64,000 nt of DNA, from the NCBI GenBank assembly GCA_030824965.1, contig JAPJQV010000001.1, positions 186,001 to 250,000 of the forward strand, given 5' to 3'. Source of the DNA: Micavibrio sp. Lineage in GTDB: Bacteria; Pseudomonadota; Alphaproteobacteria; Micavibrionales; Micavibrionaceae. The notes below the pieces were generated by a model, which searched no databases, was not told where the DNA came from, and saw only the letters and a list, made by a program, of their open reading frames with translations. Below are positions 41,786 to 49,817 of the stretch, one piece after another. How positions within the stretch are numbered: the first letter of the stretch is position 1; each line of letters begins with the position of its first letter. The position numbers were made by a program, and so were the translations under genes.

Positions 41786-42730
41786 ATGTTTCAATTTCAA
41801 TCTCTTAATTTACCTCAAGTCAGGGGACGTTATTCCGAAAATGCGGCTTTAGGCCAAGTCGGGTGGTTTCGTTGCGGCGGGACAGCGGAAGTTTTATTCA
41901 AGCCTGCAGATTTGGAAGATTTACAAAAATTTTTGAACGAGTGCCCAGCCGAAATTCCGGTGACGGTGCTTGGCGTCATGTCTAATACGATTGTGAGAGA
42001 CGGGGGTATTCCAGGGGTCGTTATTCGTCTGGGGCGTGAATTTGCCCAAGTCGAAAAGCTTGATGATTTTCAAGTGCAAGCAGGCGCAGCGGCGCTCGAT
42101 ATCAATGTCGCGAATTTCGCGGCGGAGAACGGCGTTGGCAAACTTGAATTTCTATCCGGTATTCCGGGAACAATCGGCGGGGCTTTGCGCATGAATGGCG
42201 GCGCATATTTATCTGAAACAAAAGATATTTTGAAATTCGCAAACGCTGTGGATCGAAAAGGGAATCTGCATCGATTATCAGTCGATGACTTAGGCATGAC
42301 ATACCGCCATATTTCGGCGTCTGAAGATCTGATTTTTACGGGCGCAGTATTTCAGGGAAATGAAGACGATCCGTTCCGCATTTCGGGCAAGATAAAAGAA
42401 ATCAAGGAGAAGCGGGAAGCCTCTCAACCGGTAAAAGAGAAAACAGGCGGTTCGACGTTTGCCAATCCAAAGCCTGAAGAACTGGCGGCGGCGGGTTTGT
42501 CGGAAGGCACGAAGACATGGCAACTCGTGGATCGTGTCGGCGGGCGAGGGCTGATGGTCGGTGGCGCGCAGATGTCGGAAAAGCATTGCAATTTCATGAT
42601 CAATACCGGAAATGCCACGGCGGCAGATTTGGAAAATCTGGGTGAGGAAATTCGCAAACGCGTCCTCGCTGAAATTGGACTGGCTTTGCGGTGGGAGATT
42701 AAGCGGCTGGGTCGATTTTTAGAGGCGTAG
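41786..42730 (+). CDS. murB: UDP-N-acetylenolpyruvoylglucosamine reductase
   Basis: FAD enzyme that reduces UDP-GlcNAc-enolpyruvate to UDP-MurNAc. 314 residues. The FAD-binding N-terminal region has WFRCGGTAEVLFKP and GVMSNTIVRDGGIPGVVIRLG. The motif LEFLSGIPGTIGGALRMNGGAY is family-typical. The catalytic Ser is in GSTFANP, and a second conserved patch is MVGGAQMSEKHCNFMIN. Normal type I length. The ribosome-binding site is weak, and the gene is set apart from murC by the hairpin repeat. Confidence 0.96.
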   Translation: MFQFQSLNLPQVRGRYSENAALGQVGWFRCGGTAEVLFKPADLEDLQKFLNECPAEIPVTVLGVMSNTIVRDGGIPGVVIRLGREFAQVEKLDDFQVQAGAAALDINVANFAAENGVGKLEFLSGIPGTIGGALRMNGGAYLSETKDILKFANAVDRKGNLHRLSVDDLGMTYRHISASEDLIFTGAVFQGNEDDPFRISGKIKEIKEKREASQPVKEKTGGSTFANPKPEELAAAGLSEGTKTWQLVDRVGGRGLMVGGAQMSEKHCNFMINTGNATAADLENLGEEIRKRVLAEIGLALRWEIKRLGRFLEA

Positions 42731-42751
42731 TTGCTTTGTATGCAAAAATCC

Positions 42752-42774
42752 TCATGTGGCGGCGCGTCACATGA
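42752..42774 (+). terminator. Possible weak terminator after murB
   Basis: TCATGTG and CACATGA form a 7-bp stem around a GC-rich 9-base loop, 22 bp after the murB stop. Only TTTAA follows, so termination strength is doubtful. Confidence 0.3.
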
Positions 42775-42853
42775 TTTAACTGCAAATATCTCTAAATCCT
42801 GCGATAATTTTTATATGAGTTCCTGAAACGCCCATGCGGCAGAGGAGGCTTGT

Positions 42854-43033
42854 ATGAAGATCAGTCAAGGCGTTGAAGATTGCGGTTATGCATTGATGCT
42901 GGTTCTTGCCGGCGTCGTGATTTACATTGCGCAGCATACTTGTGTTAAATACGGCGTTGACGCCGCTATAGATTTATATGGACAGGCTAAAGTCTGGACC
43001 AAAACCCAGATCACCGATATTAAAAATTCTTAA
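42854..43033 (+). CDS. Small membrane protein of 59 residues
   Basis: A short gene with a strong AGAGGAGG ribosome-binding site 6-8 bp before the ATG, ending at TAA 43031-43033. The product begins MKISQGVEDCGYALMLV and has one hydrophobic segment (about 12-28). A polar C-terminal half rich in Lys and Thr follows, with two cysteines. A clean terminator hairpin follows 24 bp later, so it looks like the end of a transcription unit. No family is recognised. The good start site, membrane segment and terminator argue that it is real. Confidence 0.6.
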   Translation: MKISQGVEDCGYALMLVLAGVVIYIAQHTCVKYGVDAAIDLYGQAKVWTKTQITDIKNS

Positions 43034-43057
43034 GATCCCCTAGAAAATATCCCTCTA

Positions 43058-43086
43058 GAACAGGCCCTAGACGGGCCTGTTCTTTT
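43058..43086 (+). terminator. Rho-independent terminator after the 59-residue gene
   Basis: A perfect 10-bp stem (GAACAGGCCC at 43058-43067 with GGGCCTGTTC at 43073-43082), 5-base loop TAGAC, followed by TTTT. It cleanly separates the murB side from the following small gene and ddl. Confidence 0.85.
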
Positions 43087-43098
43087 GCGGCGCAATAT

Positions 43099-43127
43099 TT
43101 GACATAAATTTATGTTCTTGCTATGCC
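43099..43127 (+). promoter_or_regulatory. Promoter candidate with an embedded palindromic operator
   Basis: A perfect TTGACA at 43099-43104 is followed after 17 bp by TATGCC (a weak -10) at 43122-43127. A perfect 14-bp palindrome, ACATAAATTTATGT, spans 43102-43115, overlapping the -35 and the spacer, an ideal place for a repressor site. It would drive the 55-residue ORF and possibly ddl-ftsQ-ftsA. Confidence 0.5.
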
Positions 43128-43150
43128 CTATTATAAACAGGGAGCAAATC

Positions 43151-43318
43151 ATGGAAAAAGACAACAAAACGATTTTTAACAGCTGTGCTACAGGTCTTCG
43201 CCGAACTGCTTTTATCGCTGCAGGTCTCGGGGCATGTGTGGGATTGTCGCTTGGATGCGATAAGGCTCTCGACTCTGGGCAGAAAATCATCAACCAACTT
43301 CGCGCACCGTCCAGATAA
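43151..43318 (+). CDS. Small membrane protein of 55 residues
   Basis: ATG 43151 has GGGAG 6 bp upstream and lies 24 bp after the predicted -10 element. The product starts MEKDNKTIFNSCATGLRRTAF. It has a Gly/Ala-rich hydrophobic segment (AFIAAGLGACVGLSLGC) with cysteines at its ends, then a short basic tail. No family is recognised. A longer in-frame reading from 43112 would overlap the promoter and is not favoured. It is followed by a palindromic repeat and then ddl. Confidence 0.5.
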   Translation: MEKDNKTIFNSCATGLRRTAFIAAGLGACVGLSLGCDKALDSGQKIINQLRAPSR

Positions 43319-43326
43319 AAATTTAG

Positions 43327-43346
43327 ATTCCTGCTTTCGCAGGAAT
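43327..43346 (+). repeat. Short interspersed palindrome ATTCCTGC-TTTC-GCAGGAAT
   Basis: A perfect 8-bp stem with a 4-base loop, flanked by GAC on the right. On the other strand it reads GTCATTCCTGCGAAAGCAGG, a form widely dispersed in proteobacterial intergenic regions. Only one copy was noticed in this window. It could act as a weak terminator between the 55-residue gene and ddl. Confidence 0.5.
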
Positions 43347-43386
43347 GACATGTGAGAGTATACTTTGAAAAAGGATTCTCACGCAC

Positions 43387-44373
43387 ATGACAAATTCTCC
43401 CGTAAAAACAGTCGCCCTTCTCGTTGGTGGATGGTCCGCCGAGCGCGAAGTCTCGCTGACCAAAGGCAAGGCCGTCGACGCGGCATTGGTCGAAGCCGGT
43501 TATAGGGTTAAAACAATCGATGTTACCAAAGATCTAGCTGCTCTGGTCGCTGCTTTAACGCCTGCGCCCGACGTGGTATTTAATAATCTATACGGCCGCG
43601 GGGGCGAAGACGGTGTTATTCAAGGCATATTGGAAACACTTGGCATTCCTTATACTCATTCCGGCGTTGTCGCTTCCGCTATCGGCATGGATAAAATCCT
43701 GACCAAAAAACTCGCGGAGTCGGTCGGTGTGCGTTGTTCGCTTGGAAAGCTGGCGAGCAAGCAGGAAGTTCTGGACGAGGCTGTCATGGAGCGGCCCTAT
43801 GTGGTCAAGCCGTTGAATGAAGGTTCGAGCGTTGGTGTGCGCATTATCATGGAAGGCGAGAACCAACGCCCAATCGACGAAACGGAATGGCATTTCGGTG
43901 AACAGGTTCTGGTTGAGAAATATGTACCGGGACGCGAAATCCATGTTACGGTTCTGGACGGCAAAGCTTTGACCGTGACTGAAATATTATTTCCGGGTCG
44001 CTTCTTCGATTACGAAGCAAAATATCACGACAAGCGGACCGAACTGGTCACGCCTGCACAGGTTCCGGAAATTGTGGCGAAAACCGCTATGCAATATGCG
44101 GAATCCGTATATAAAGTATTGGGCTGTTCGGGAATTACCCGGGCGGATTTCAGATATGACGATTCCAAACCTGATGGCGATGGGGTATACTTTCTTGAAA
44201 TCAATACCATGCCCGGCCTGTCGCCTGGATCTGTTGCCGTCATTCAGGCGGAATTCAGCGGCTTGCCTTACGTTCAACTCTGTTCCCATCTCGTGGAAAC
44301 CGCTACATGTCAGGATCCGGCACACGCCGCACAACCATCCTCAAGCGACGCGCAGGCAAAACTGCGCGCCTGA
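43387..44373 (+). CDS. ddl: D-alanine--D-alanine ligase
   Basis: ATP-grasp enzyme making the D-Ala-D-Ala dipeptide used by MurF. 328 residues. The N-terminal motif is LLVGGWSAEREVSLTKG. GRGGEDGVIQGILETLGIPYTH continues the substrate domain, here read in two pieces. VVKPLNEGSSVGV is the ATP-grasp loop, and FLEINTMPGLSPGS carries the metal ligands. The C-terminus has an extra tail rich in Ala, Gln and Ser. Its last 67 bp overlap the start of ftsQ. It is ddlB by position. Confidence 0.95.
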   Translation: MTNSPVKTVALLVGGWSAEREVSLTKGKAVDAALVEAGYRVKTIDVTKDLAALVAALTPAPDVVFNNLYGRGGEDGVIQGILETLGIPYTHSGVVASAIGMDKILTKKLAESVGVRCSLGKLASKQEVLDEAVMERPYVVKPLNEGSSVGVRIIMEGENQRPIDETEWHFGEQVLVEKYVPGREIHVTVLDGKALTVTEILFPGRFFDYEAKYHDKRTELVTPAQVPEIVAKTAMQYAESVYKVLGCSGITRADFRYDDSKPDGDGVYFLEINTMPGLSPGSVAVIQAEFSGLPYVQLCSHLVETATCQDPAHAAQPSSSDAQAKLRA

Positions 44374-45161
44374 TCTTCTATGCGAAACGTGCCGGCCTCG
44401 TCGTCGTCGTCCTTGGCACGATCACCTATGGCATTAAAGCCGTTTTAAATTCCGCATGGTTCAGCCGTACGGAAGAACGCACTGTTACCTCTTTTCATGA
44501 AAAGCTGGCCGGAGCAGGATTCAAACTGCGGGGCCTGATGATTGACGGGCGCCATTATACGAGCCGCAATGAACTCAAATCCGCGCTCGATGTTCAAAAA
44601 GGCGAATCCATTTTTATCTATGACATTGCAGAAATGCGCGAACGTTTGTCGAAGCTGCCATGGGTTAAGTCGGCGATTGTGGAACGCCGTTTGCCGGATA
44701 CGATTTATGTAAGGCTGGATGAGCGCACGCCTGTTGCATTGTATCAGAAAGAAAATAAAATTTCATTGGTCGATGCCGAAGGGTTTATCCTCACGGATAA
44801 GAATCTGGAACTTTTCAGAAATCTGATCGTGATTACGGGCGAAAACGCACCCCAAAACGCACCCGAACTCATAGGACTTATCAACGCCGAGCCGAACTTG
44901 AAGGAGCGGATCGAGATCGCGCGCTGGATCGGTAATCGTCGCTGGGATATCAATCTAAAAAACGGAATTACGCTTCGTTTGCCGGAAGAAGACACAGGTC
45001 TGGCGATCAAACGCCTGATTGATGCACAGAAAAGCGAACAGGTTATGGACCGTCATCTGGAGGCTATTGATTTGCGCGATCCGATGAGAATCGTGGTACA
45101 GACCGCGCCAGGCGCTGCACAGAAATACGACGCATCCTATAAAAAAGATAAGAATATCTGA
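44307..45161 (+). CDS. ftsQ: Cell division protein FtsQ
   Basis: Bitopic divisome scaffold. 284 residues: a basic cytoplasmic N-terminus, one membrane helix (AGLVVVVLGTITYGIKAVL, about 29-48) and a POTRA domain (IDGRHYTSRNELKSAL, then FIYDIAEMRERLSKLPWVKSA). The FtsQ beta-domain follows (VERRLPDTIYVRLDERTPVALY, with DAEGFILT). Length is typical. The start lies inside the end of ddl in another frame, a 67-bp overlap. ftsA follows after 7 bp. Confidence 0.93.
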   Translation: MSGSGTRRTTILKRRAGKTARLIFYAKRAGLVVVVLGTITYGIKAVLNSAWFSRTEERTVTSFHEKLAGAGFKLRGLMIDGRHYTSRNELKSALDVQKGESIFIYDIAEMRERLSKLPWVKSAIVERRLPDTIYVRLDERTPVALYQKENKISLVDAEGFILTDKNLELFRNLIVITGENAPQNAPELIGLINAEPNLKERIEIARWIGNRRWDINLKNGITLRLPEEDTGLAIKRLIDAQKSEQVMDRHLEAIDLRDPMRIVVQTAPGAAQKYDASYKKDKNI

Positions 45162-45168
45162 GTTATCG

Positions 45169-46449
45169 ATGGCAAAGAAACTTCAACCAAAAGGATCGCT
45201 GATTGCCGCGCTGGATATAGGCTCCAGCAAGATTGCCTGTTTCATTGCCAGAGTAAAAGACGATGATGGCAATATCGATTTAATCGGGATCGGACATCAG
45301 GCGAGCCAGGGAATTCGCTCCGGCACAGTGGTCGATCTGGATGCTGCAGAGTCTTCCATTCGTCAGGCGGTGCATGCGGCGGAAGCGATGGCGGCGGAAG
45401 TAACGCGCGGCTATCCGTTGCGTGAAGTGATTATCAACGTTCCCTCAGTGCATACCCAATCCCATTTAATGCGAGTTGACGTTCAGGTCTTAGGCGAAGC
45501 AGTAACGGATAATGATATCAGGCGTGCGCTGGCAAAGGCCCAGGATCAGGCTATGCGTGAGAACGAAACAAACCCGATTGAACTTATACATTCAATCCCG
45601 ACCGCGTTTCGTATCGACGGTCATGAAGGAATTAAAGAGCCGCGCGGTCTTTACGGGCAAATGCTTGAAGTTGACGTCCATCTGGTCACGGGGAATATGG
45701 GGGGCTTGCGCAATATCGCAAGCTGCATTGAAAGCTCGCATCTGGATATTACGGCGCTTTGTTCATCGCCGTATGCGGCGGGACTTGCGGCGCTTGTCGA
45801 CGATGAAATGGATCTTGGCTGCACAGTCATCGACATGGGCGGCGGCACTACCTCGATTGCCGTTTTCCAAGGGCGCGAGCTTATTTTTGCCGATGCGATA
45901 CCTGTTGGCGGCCAGCATGTCACATCAGATATCGCCAAAGGACTGACGACATCCATAGCGGCGGCAGAGCGGCTGAAAACCCTATATGGCGGCGCGATCG
46001 CGACGATGACGGACGATAAAGATTTAATCGATGTCCCTCAGCTTGGGGAAGACGAGCATACAATGCCCAATCATGTACCAAGGTCTTATCTGGTCAGTAT
46101 CATTCAGCCGAGAATAGAAGAGACATTTGAAATGGTAAGATCGCGCCTACATGATGTGGGGTTAAGCCATGTCACGGGACGGCGCGTCGTGCTGACTGGC
46201 GGGGCAAGCCAGATTTCAGGCTTGCGTGAACTGGCGCAGATGGTTCTCGATAAGCAGGTAAGGCTGGGACGCCCGATGAGATTGCAGGGGCTTCCGGATG
46301 CGGTGGCAGGTCCCGCTTTTGCAACGACAGCCGGATTGATGCATTATGTGACCGAGCGTACCGAAGAGATGCCTGCCGAAATCATGTCGAATGTTGATGC
46401 CGGAAGCCTTTTACAGCGCGCTAAAATATGGCTTAAAGAAAACTGGTAA
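45169..46449 (+). CDS. ftsA: Cell division protein FtsA
   Basis: Actin-like ATPase that tethers FtsZ to the membrane. 426 residues. The phosphate-1 motif is IAALDIGSSKIACFIARV, followed by the 1C domain. Phosphate-2 is VIDMGGGTTSIAVF, and the adenosine motif is VVLTGGASQISGL. A C-terminal amphipathic helix (LLQRAKIWLKENW) serves for membrane binding. All elements are intact. ftsZ, expected next in most dcw clusters, is absent: the convergent flgL gene begins 4 bp after the stop. Confidence 0.96.
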   Translation: MAKKLQPKGSLIAALDIGSSKIACFIARVKDDDGNIDLIGIGHQASQGIRSGTVVDLDAAESSIRQAVHAAEAMAAEVTRGYPLREVIINVPSVHTQSHLMRVDVQVLGEAVTDNDIRRALAKAQDQAMRENETNPIELIHSIPTAFRIDGHEGIKEPRGLYGQMLEVDVHLVTGNMGGLRNIASCIESSHLDITALCSSPYAAGLAALVDDEMDLGCTVIDMGGGTTSIAVFQGRELIFADAIPVGGQHVTSDIAKGLTTSIAAAERLKTLYGGAIATMTDDKDLIDVPQLGEDEHTMPNHVPRSYLVSIIQPRIEETFEMVRSRLHDVGLSHVTGRRVVLTGGASQISGLRELAQMVLDKQVRLGRPMRLQGLPDAVAGPAFATTAGLMHYVTERTEEMPAEIMSNVDAGSLLQRAKIWLKENW

Positions 46450-46453
46450 ACCT

Positions 46454-47359
46454 TTAGATATAGTCTGTCAGTTTCAGATTTAAAATTGTGACAGAGGAAG
46501 CGTAAGAAGCCTGTATCTGGGTTTCCAGCTCCTTCTGGCGTACAGTTGTTGCGGCCAAATCCGCGCCCTTAAGATTACCGATCACATTTTTCATGATGGC
46601 CAGATCCTCTTCATTACGCATGGTCTGATTTTCAACCGTCCGGGCGAATGTTGTCATCTGGGCAAAGATATTCGACATGCCGGAAATCGCCGAGCGCATG
46701 AGCGTTGTCGATTCAGCCAAAGCTTGCGTATTGGACGGATTGGCGATGGCGACGCTGAAAGAACGAATCAATTGCTCGAATGCCGGATCGTTGGCCGTAA
46801 AATTATAGCTGATCGTCAAGGTTTCAGATAATTGAGCCGTCAGTTTGTCATCGTTGCCCTGATAATATGCAGTTGACGCTGTCGATGGCAGGGTTGGTGC
46901 TGTAAATGCGGGATCATCAAGATTGACAGGCTTGGTATCAATATTCGAACCTGAGAAGAGATAGCGTCCGGCAGATTGAGTATTTAAAAGACCCGCAACT
47001 TCCTTAAGCAAAAGTTGAGCCTGATCCTTCGTAACTTGCGGATCGAGAAAATTGCCGCCTTGAGCGGATGTCAAAGTCTGCAGGAAGTTATTCGATAGAT
47101 CGAGGATAGATTTCACGGCGTTATAGGCGATGTCGATATTGCCGCCGATAACGGTCGCGTTGGTGTTGAAACCCTGTAGAGACTGGTAGTTGCGTTCAAC
47201 ATTCAGCAAGCGCTGAGAATCCGAAGCAATGCCGGTATAGGTGGTGGATTTTAATCCGGTCGATAACTGGATTTGCGTGTCGGCAAGTTGCGACTGCAAT
47301 CTCATATTGTCCATGATCAGGCGTTCGGTAGCAGGGAATGTCGCGATGCGGTTTGTCAT
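46454..47359 (-). CDS. flgL: Flagellar hook-filament junction protein FlgL
   Basis: Second hook-associated protein joining hook to filament. 301 residues with the flagellin-like N-terminal helix (RIATFPATERLIMDNMRLQSQL) and the GRYLFSGSNIDTKPV motif typical of FlgL. The C-terminal helix is ADLAATTVRQKELETQIQAS. It lies 12 bp after flgK as the last gene of the minus-strand hook operon. Convergent with ftsA. Family and position agree. Confidence 0.92.
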   Translation of the reverse strand: MTNRIATFPATERLIMDNMRLQSQLADTQIQLSTGLKSTTYTGIASDSQRLLNVERNYQSLQGFNTNATVIGGNIDIAYNAVKSILDLSNNFLQTLTSAQGGNFLDPQVTKDQAQLLLKEVAGLLNTQSAGRYLFSGSNIDTKPVNLDDPAFTAPTLPSTASTAYYQGNDDKLTAQLSETLTISYNFTANDPAFEQLIRSFSVAIANPSNTQALAESTTLMRSAISGMSNIFAQMTTFARTVENQTMRNEEDLAIMKNVIGNLKGADLAATTVRQKELETQIQASYASSVTILNLKLTDYI

Positions 47360-47371
47360 GTCATTTCATCC

Positions 47372-49093
47372 TTATGATACGGCACCAAGTAAAGCCTGGA
47401 ACATGTCGCGGATCGTCGAGACCATCCGGGCGGAAGCTTCATAGTGGTTTTGCAGTTCAAGCATTTTCGCGGTTTCTTCGTCGATATTGACGCCTGATTT
47501 ATTATTCAATGCTTCCTTGGATTCACCGTAAATCGCATTGGAAGTTTCGTATTGGGTTTTCGCAAGACTGGCTCGTGTCGCACCATTGGCAATGATCGAT
47601 TCCATATAGCGTGACAAAGTGCTGTTTTGAGAGCTGAAATTACCGGCAGCATCGAAAGGAACGTTCGATTTCAGAATTTGCGCCATGGACAGAGCAGTGG
47701 AGCCATCGCCGCGAGTAAGAACCGTATCTCCAGCGGCGATAACGCCAGAGTTCAGGGCTCCGGTTGCAAGGGAATTCGGACTGTTCCGAAGGCTTGCGTT
47801 AACATTCAGGAAAGAGGCTTCGTTCCCGGTGAACATGTCCTGCAAACCGAAATAGAAAGAGGCGCCTTTGGATTGCGGCCCGATGCTTGAATTCATTTCA
47901 TTCAAAGCGATGCCACTGCCGGCAAGAGTGGAGCTGATGCGCAAAGCACCGTTAATATCGAGAGAGGCATTAACGTTCGGTATAGCGTTCAATGCCGTCA
48001 ATAAATCGCCCACAGTCGTCATGCCGGCAAGATTGATGTCGGAGTAATTTTGCAGGATGCCTGAATTATCGGCGATCGCGACACGGAATGTACCGGTTGC
48101 CGAAAGCGGCGTTGCGGCTGTCAGGCCTTGCAGGCTACCGGTCAGGCTGGTCAGCGGCGGCAATGAAGAGCCCTTGTTAAGAAGGGCATTCATCTGATCT
48201 TTAAGAACGGTTGAAAATTCGTCAAGCTTCGCCTGTTCTTCCACCAGGATCGTATCGCGAATGGCAATATTCCCGGCAAGGCTGCCTTTACGAAGCGTCG
48301 ATGTTATATCAACGCCGTTCAGTGTTATAGGTTGAAACGTAGAATGGGCGTTTACTTGGGTCGTCGCTTCATAGCTTAAATGCTTCGGCTCCGACTGTAG
48401 CAAAGGCTGTCCGGCAGAGGTGAAAATCTGCAATTGGTTTTGCGAGGTGAAATAGTATTGGATATCCATTACTTCGGCCAGATCTTCCAGAGCCATCATG
48501 CGCTGATCTTCGAATTCGGCGATCTGGGCATCGGCGGTTTCGCCCGGGATGATCTTGCTGTTGATAGAGTGAAGTCTGTCCAGCAGATTATTTACCTGTG
48601 TAACCTGATCGGAGATTTTCATCTCGGCCTGCAAGCGCAGTTCCTGAACATCGCCGGAAAGATTGCGGATAGAATCGGCAAGATTGATCGCAATCTGCAC
48701 GACTTCGGTCTGGTTGGCTTGTGTTTCAGGACTGGCGGCAAGTTGCTGGAATGCGCTGTAAAGATTGTTCAGATAGCCGGACATCGTCGTGCTGCCATCT
48801 GTCGTACCAAGCTGGGCGGCATAGTAATCCAAAAGCTCGGTAATAGCTTCGCTATAGCCTTTTGCGCCGATATCGCCGACAACCCCAAGCGTCAGATAAC
48901 GGTCGGTGGAGCCCACGACATTGGTCCTGACGGGAACGGTCCCGGCATTGGTCGTGACATAGATATCGCTGCCTTCCTTGCGCGTATATCCAGCTTTACC
49001 TGCATTGGTGATGTTTTGCGACACCAGCGAAATGCGGTTGGAGGTCGACATCAGACCCCGAAGGGTCATATCAAGGGCAAAACCTAGTGACAT
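47372..49093 (-). CDS. flgK: Flagellar hook-associated protein 1, FlgK
   Basis: First junction protein between hook and filament. 573 residues. The flagellar rod/hook N-terminal motif is LRGLMSTSNRISLVSQNITNA, with AGKAGYTRKE next. The coiled D1 helices around 100-180 and the C-terminal motif SGVNIDEETAKMLELQNHYEAS are diagnostic of FlgK. It overlaps the FlgN-like gene by 10 bp and is followed by flgL. Normal length. Confidence 0.95.
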   Translation of the reverse strand: MSLGFALDMTLRGLMSTSNRISLVSQNITNAGKAGYTRKEGSDIYVTTNAGTVPVRTNVVGSTDRYLTLGVVGDIGAKGYSEAITELLDYYAAQLGTTDGSTTMSGYLNNLYSAFQQLAASPETQANQTEVVQIAINLADSIRNLSGDVQELRLQAEMKISDQVTQVNNLLDRLHSINSKIIPGETADAQIAEFEDQRMMALEDLAEVMDIQYYFTSQNQLQIFTSAGQPLLQSEPKHLSYEATTQVNAHSTFQPITLNGVDITSTLRKGSLAGNIAIRDTILVEEQAKLDEFSTVLKDQMNALLNKGSSLPPLTSLTGSLQGLTAATPLSATGTFRVAIADNSGILQNYSDINLAGMTTVGDLLTALNAIPNVNASLDINGALRISSTLAGSGIALNEMNSSIGPQSKGASFYFGLQDMFTGNEASFLNVNASLRNSPNSLATGALNSGVIAAGDTVLTRGDGSTALSMAQILKSNVPFDAAGNFSSQNSTLSRYMESIIANGATRASLAKTQYETSNAIYGESKEALNNKSGVNIDEETAKMLELQNHYEASARMVSTIRDMFQALLGAVS

Positions 49094-49482
49094 AAGCTTT
49101 CTGTCTCCGCGCCTTCATTTGCAGGCGTCATGTTGAACTCATTTGCTTCCTGCATCGTCTTCTTGCGCAGCATTTGGAGTTGATGCACGGAATTTATATG
49201 CAAGGCGTCTCTGATCCGCTGAATCTCCGAAACCAGCAAAATCTGGGTATCGGAAGAAGCACTTTTCTCGACTGATAATTTATTTAGCAAGATCTGTGCC
49301 TCTTTTTCAAAACCCTGCATCAAATCGACCTTACGGGCCAGATAAGCCTCAAAGCTCAGAATTCCGTCTTTGAGAAGGATAGCGTTTTCATGCTGGACGA
49401 GACTGAGCAAGTCTTGTGAGGTCTGAAGAAATTTCATCAAATGATCTTCTGAAGGGGAATTGAGAGTAGCGTTGTGTCTCAT
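49084..49482 (-). CDS. FlgN-like flagellar export chaperone
   Basis: 132 residues from ATG 49482, preceded by AAGGA; a longer reading from 49545 has no ribosome-binding site. The protein is almost entirely helical and charged (QTSQDLLSLVQHENAILLKDG, ARKVDLMQGFEKEAQILLNKL). The middle motif around HENAILLKDG-RKVDLM resembles the E-x-x-L(L/A)-x-x-x-D/R-K-x-x-L pattern of FlgN chaperones. FlgN escorts FlgK and FlgL, and the gene sits directly upstream of and overlaps flgK. Assignment rests on context plus helical character. Confidence 0.7.
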   Translation of the reverse strand: MRHNATLNSPSEDHLMKFLQTSQDLLSLVQHENAILLKDGILSFEAYLARKVDLMQGFEKEAQILLNKLSVEKSASSDTQILLVSEIQRIRDALHINSVHQLQMLRKKTMQEANEFNMTPANEGAETESLCH

Positions 49483-49507
49483 TTCTGAAAATCCTTTCGG
49501 GAGCATA

Positions 49508-49798
49508 TTATTTTTTAGGTATTTTGTTATAGGCCAGGCAGGCATTCGAGGATTGGACGTTCTGATCGATCTGCGATTTCAGCATATTTGCTTCTTCTTC
49601 CATTCTGGAAGAATGTGACGTCAGCGCCACTGTCGCATCATTCAAAGCTTTCCGTATCCGCGTCTGCTCTGCCTGGGAGAGGGTGGAAAGATAGGCCTGA
49701 ACCTGATCGGACGGGGGAAGGGCGATATTCTCGGAAAGTATTTCCTCGATATTTCCTGTCTTTTCCCACATCGTCACAAATTTAATCAGGCTATCCAT
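49508..49798 (-). CDS. Small helical protein of the hook operon, unknown
   Basis: 96 residues, predicted helical, acidic in the first half (EKTGNIEEILSENIAL), with a coiled-coil-like C-terminal half (RMEEEANMLKSQIDQNVQSSNACL). No family is recognised. It lies between flgE (20 bp upstream) and the FlgN-like gene (25 bp downstream) and is surely co-transcribed with them. A second chaperone or an assembly/regulatory protein of the hook is possible; nothing in the sequence decides it. Confidence 0.7.
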   Translation of the reverse strand: MDSLIKFVTMWEKTGNIEEILSENIALPPSDQVQAYLSTLSQAEQTRIRKALNDATVALTSHSSRMEEEANMLKSQIDQNVQSSNACLAYNKIPKK

Positions 49799-49817
49799 TT
49801 TTAACCCTGTTTAGTTA

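Noticed and set aside
48434..49087. Open frame of 217 codons opposite flgK
   Set aside because: Antisense to the conserved N-terminal half of FlgK and without a ribosome-binding site.
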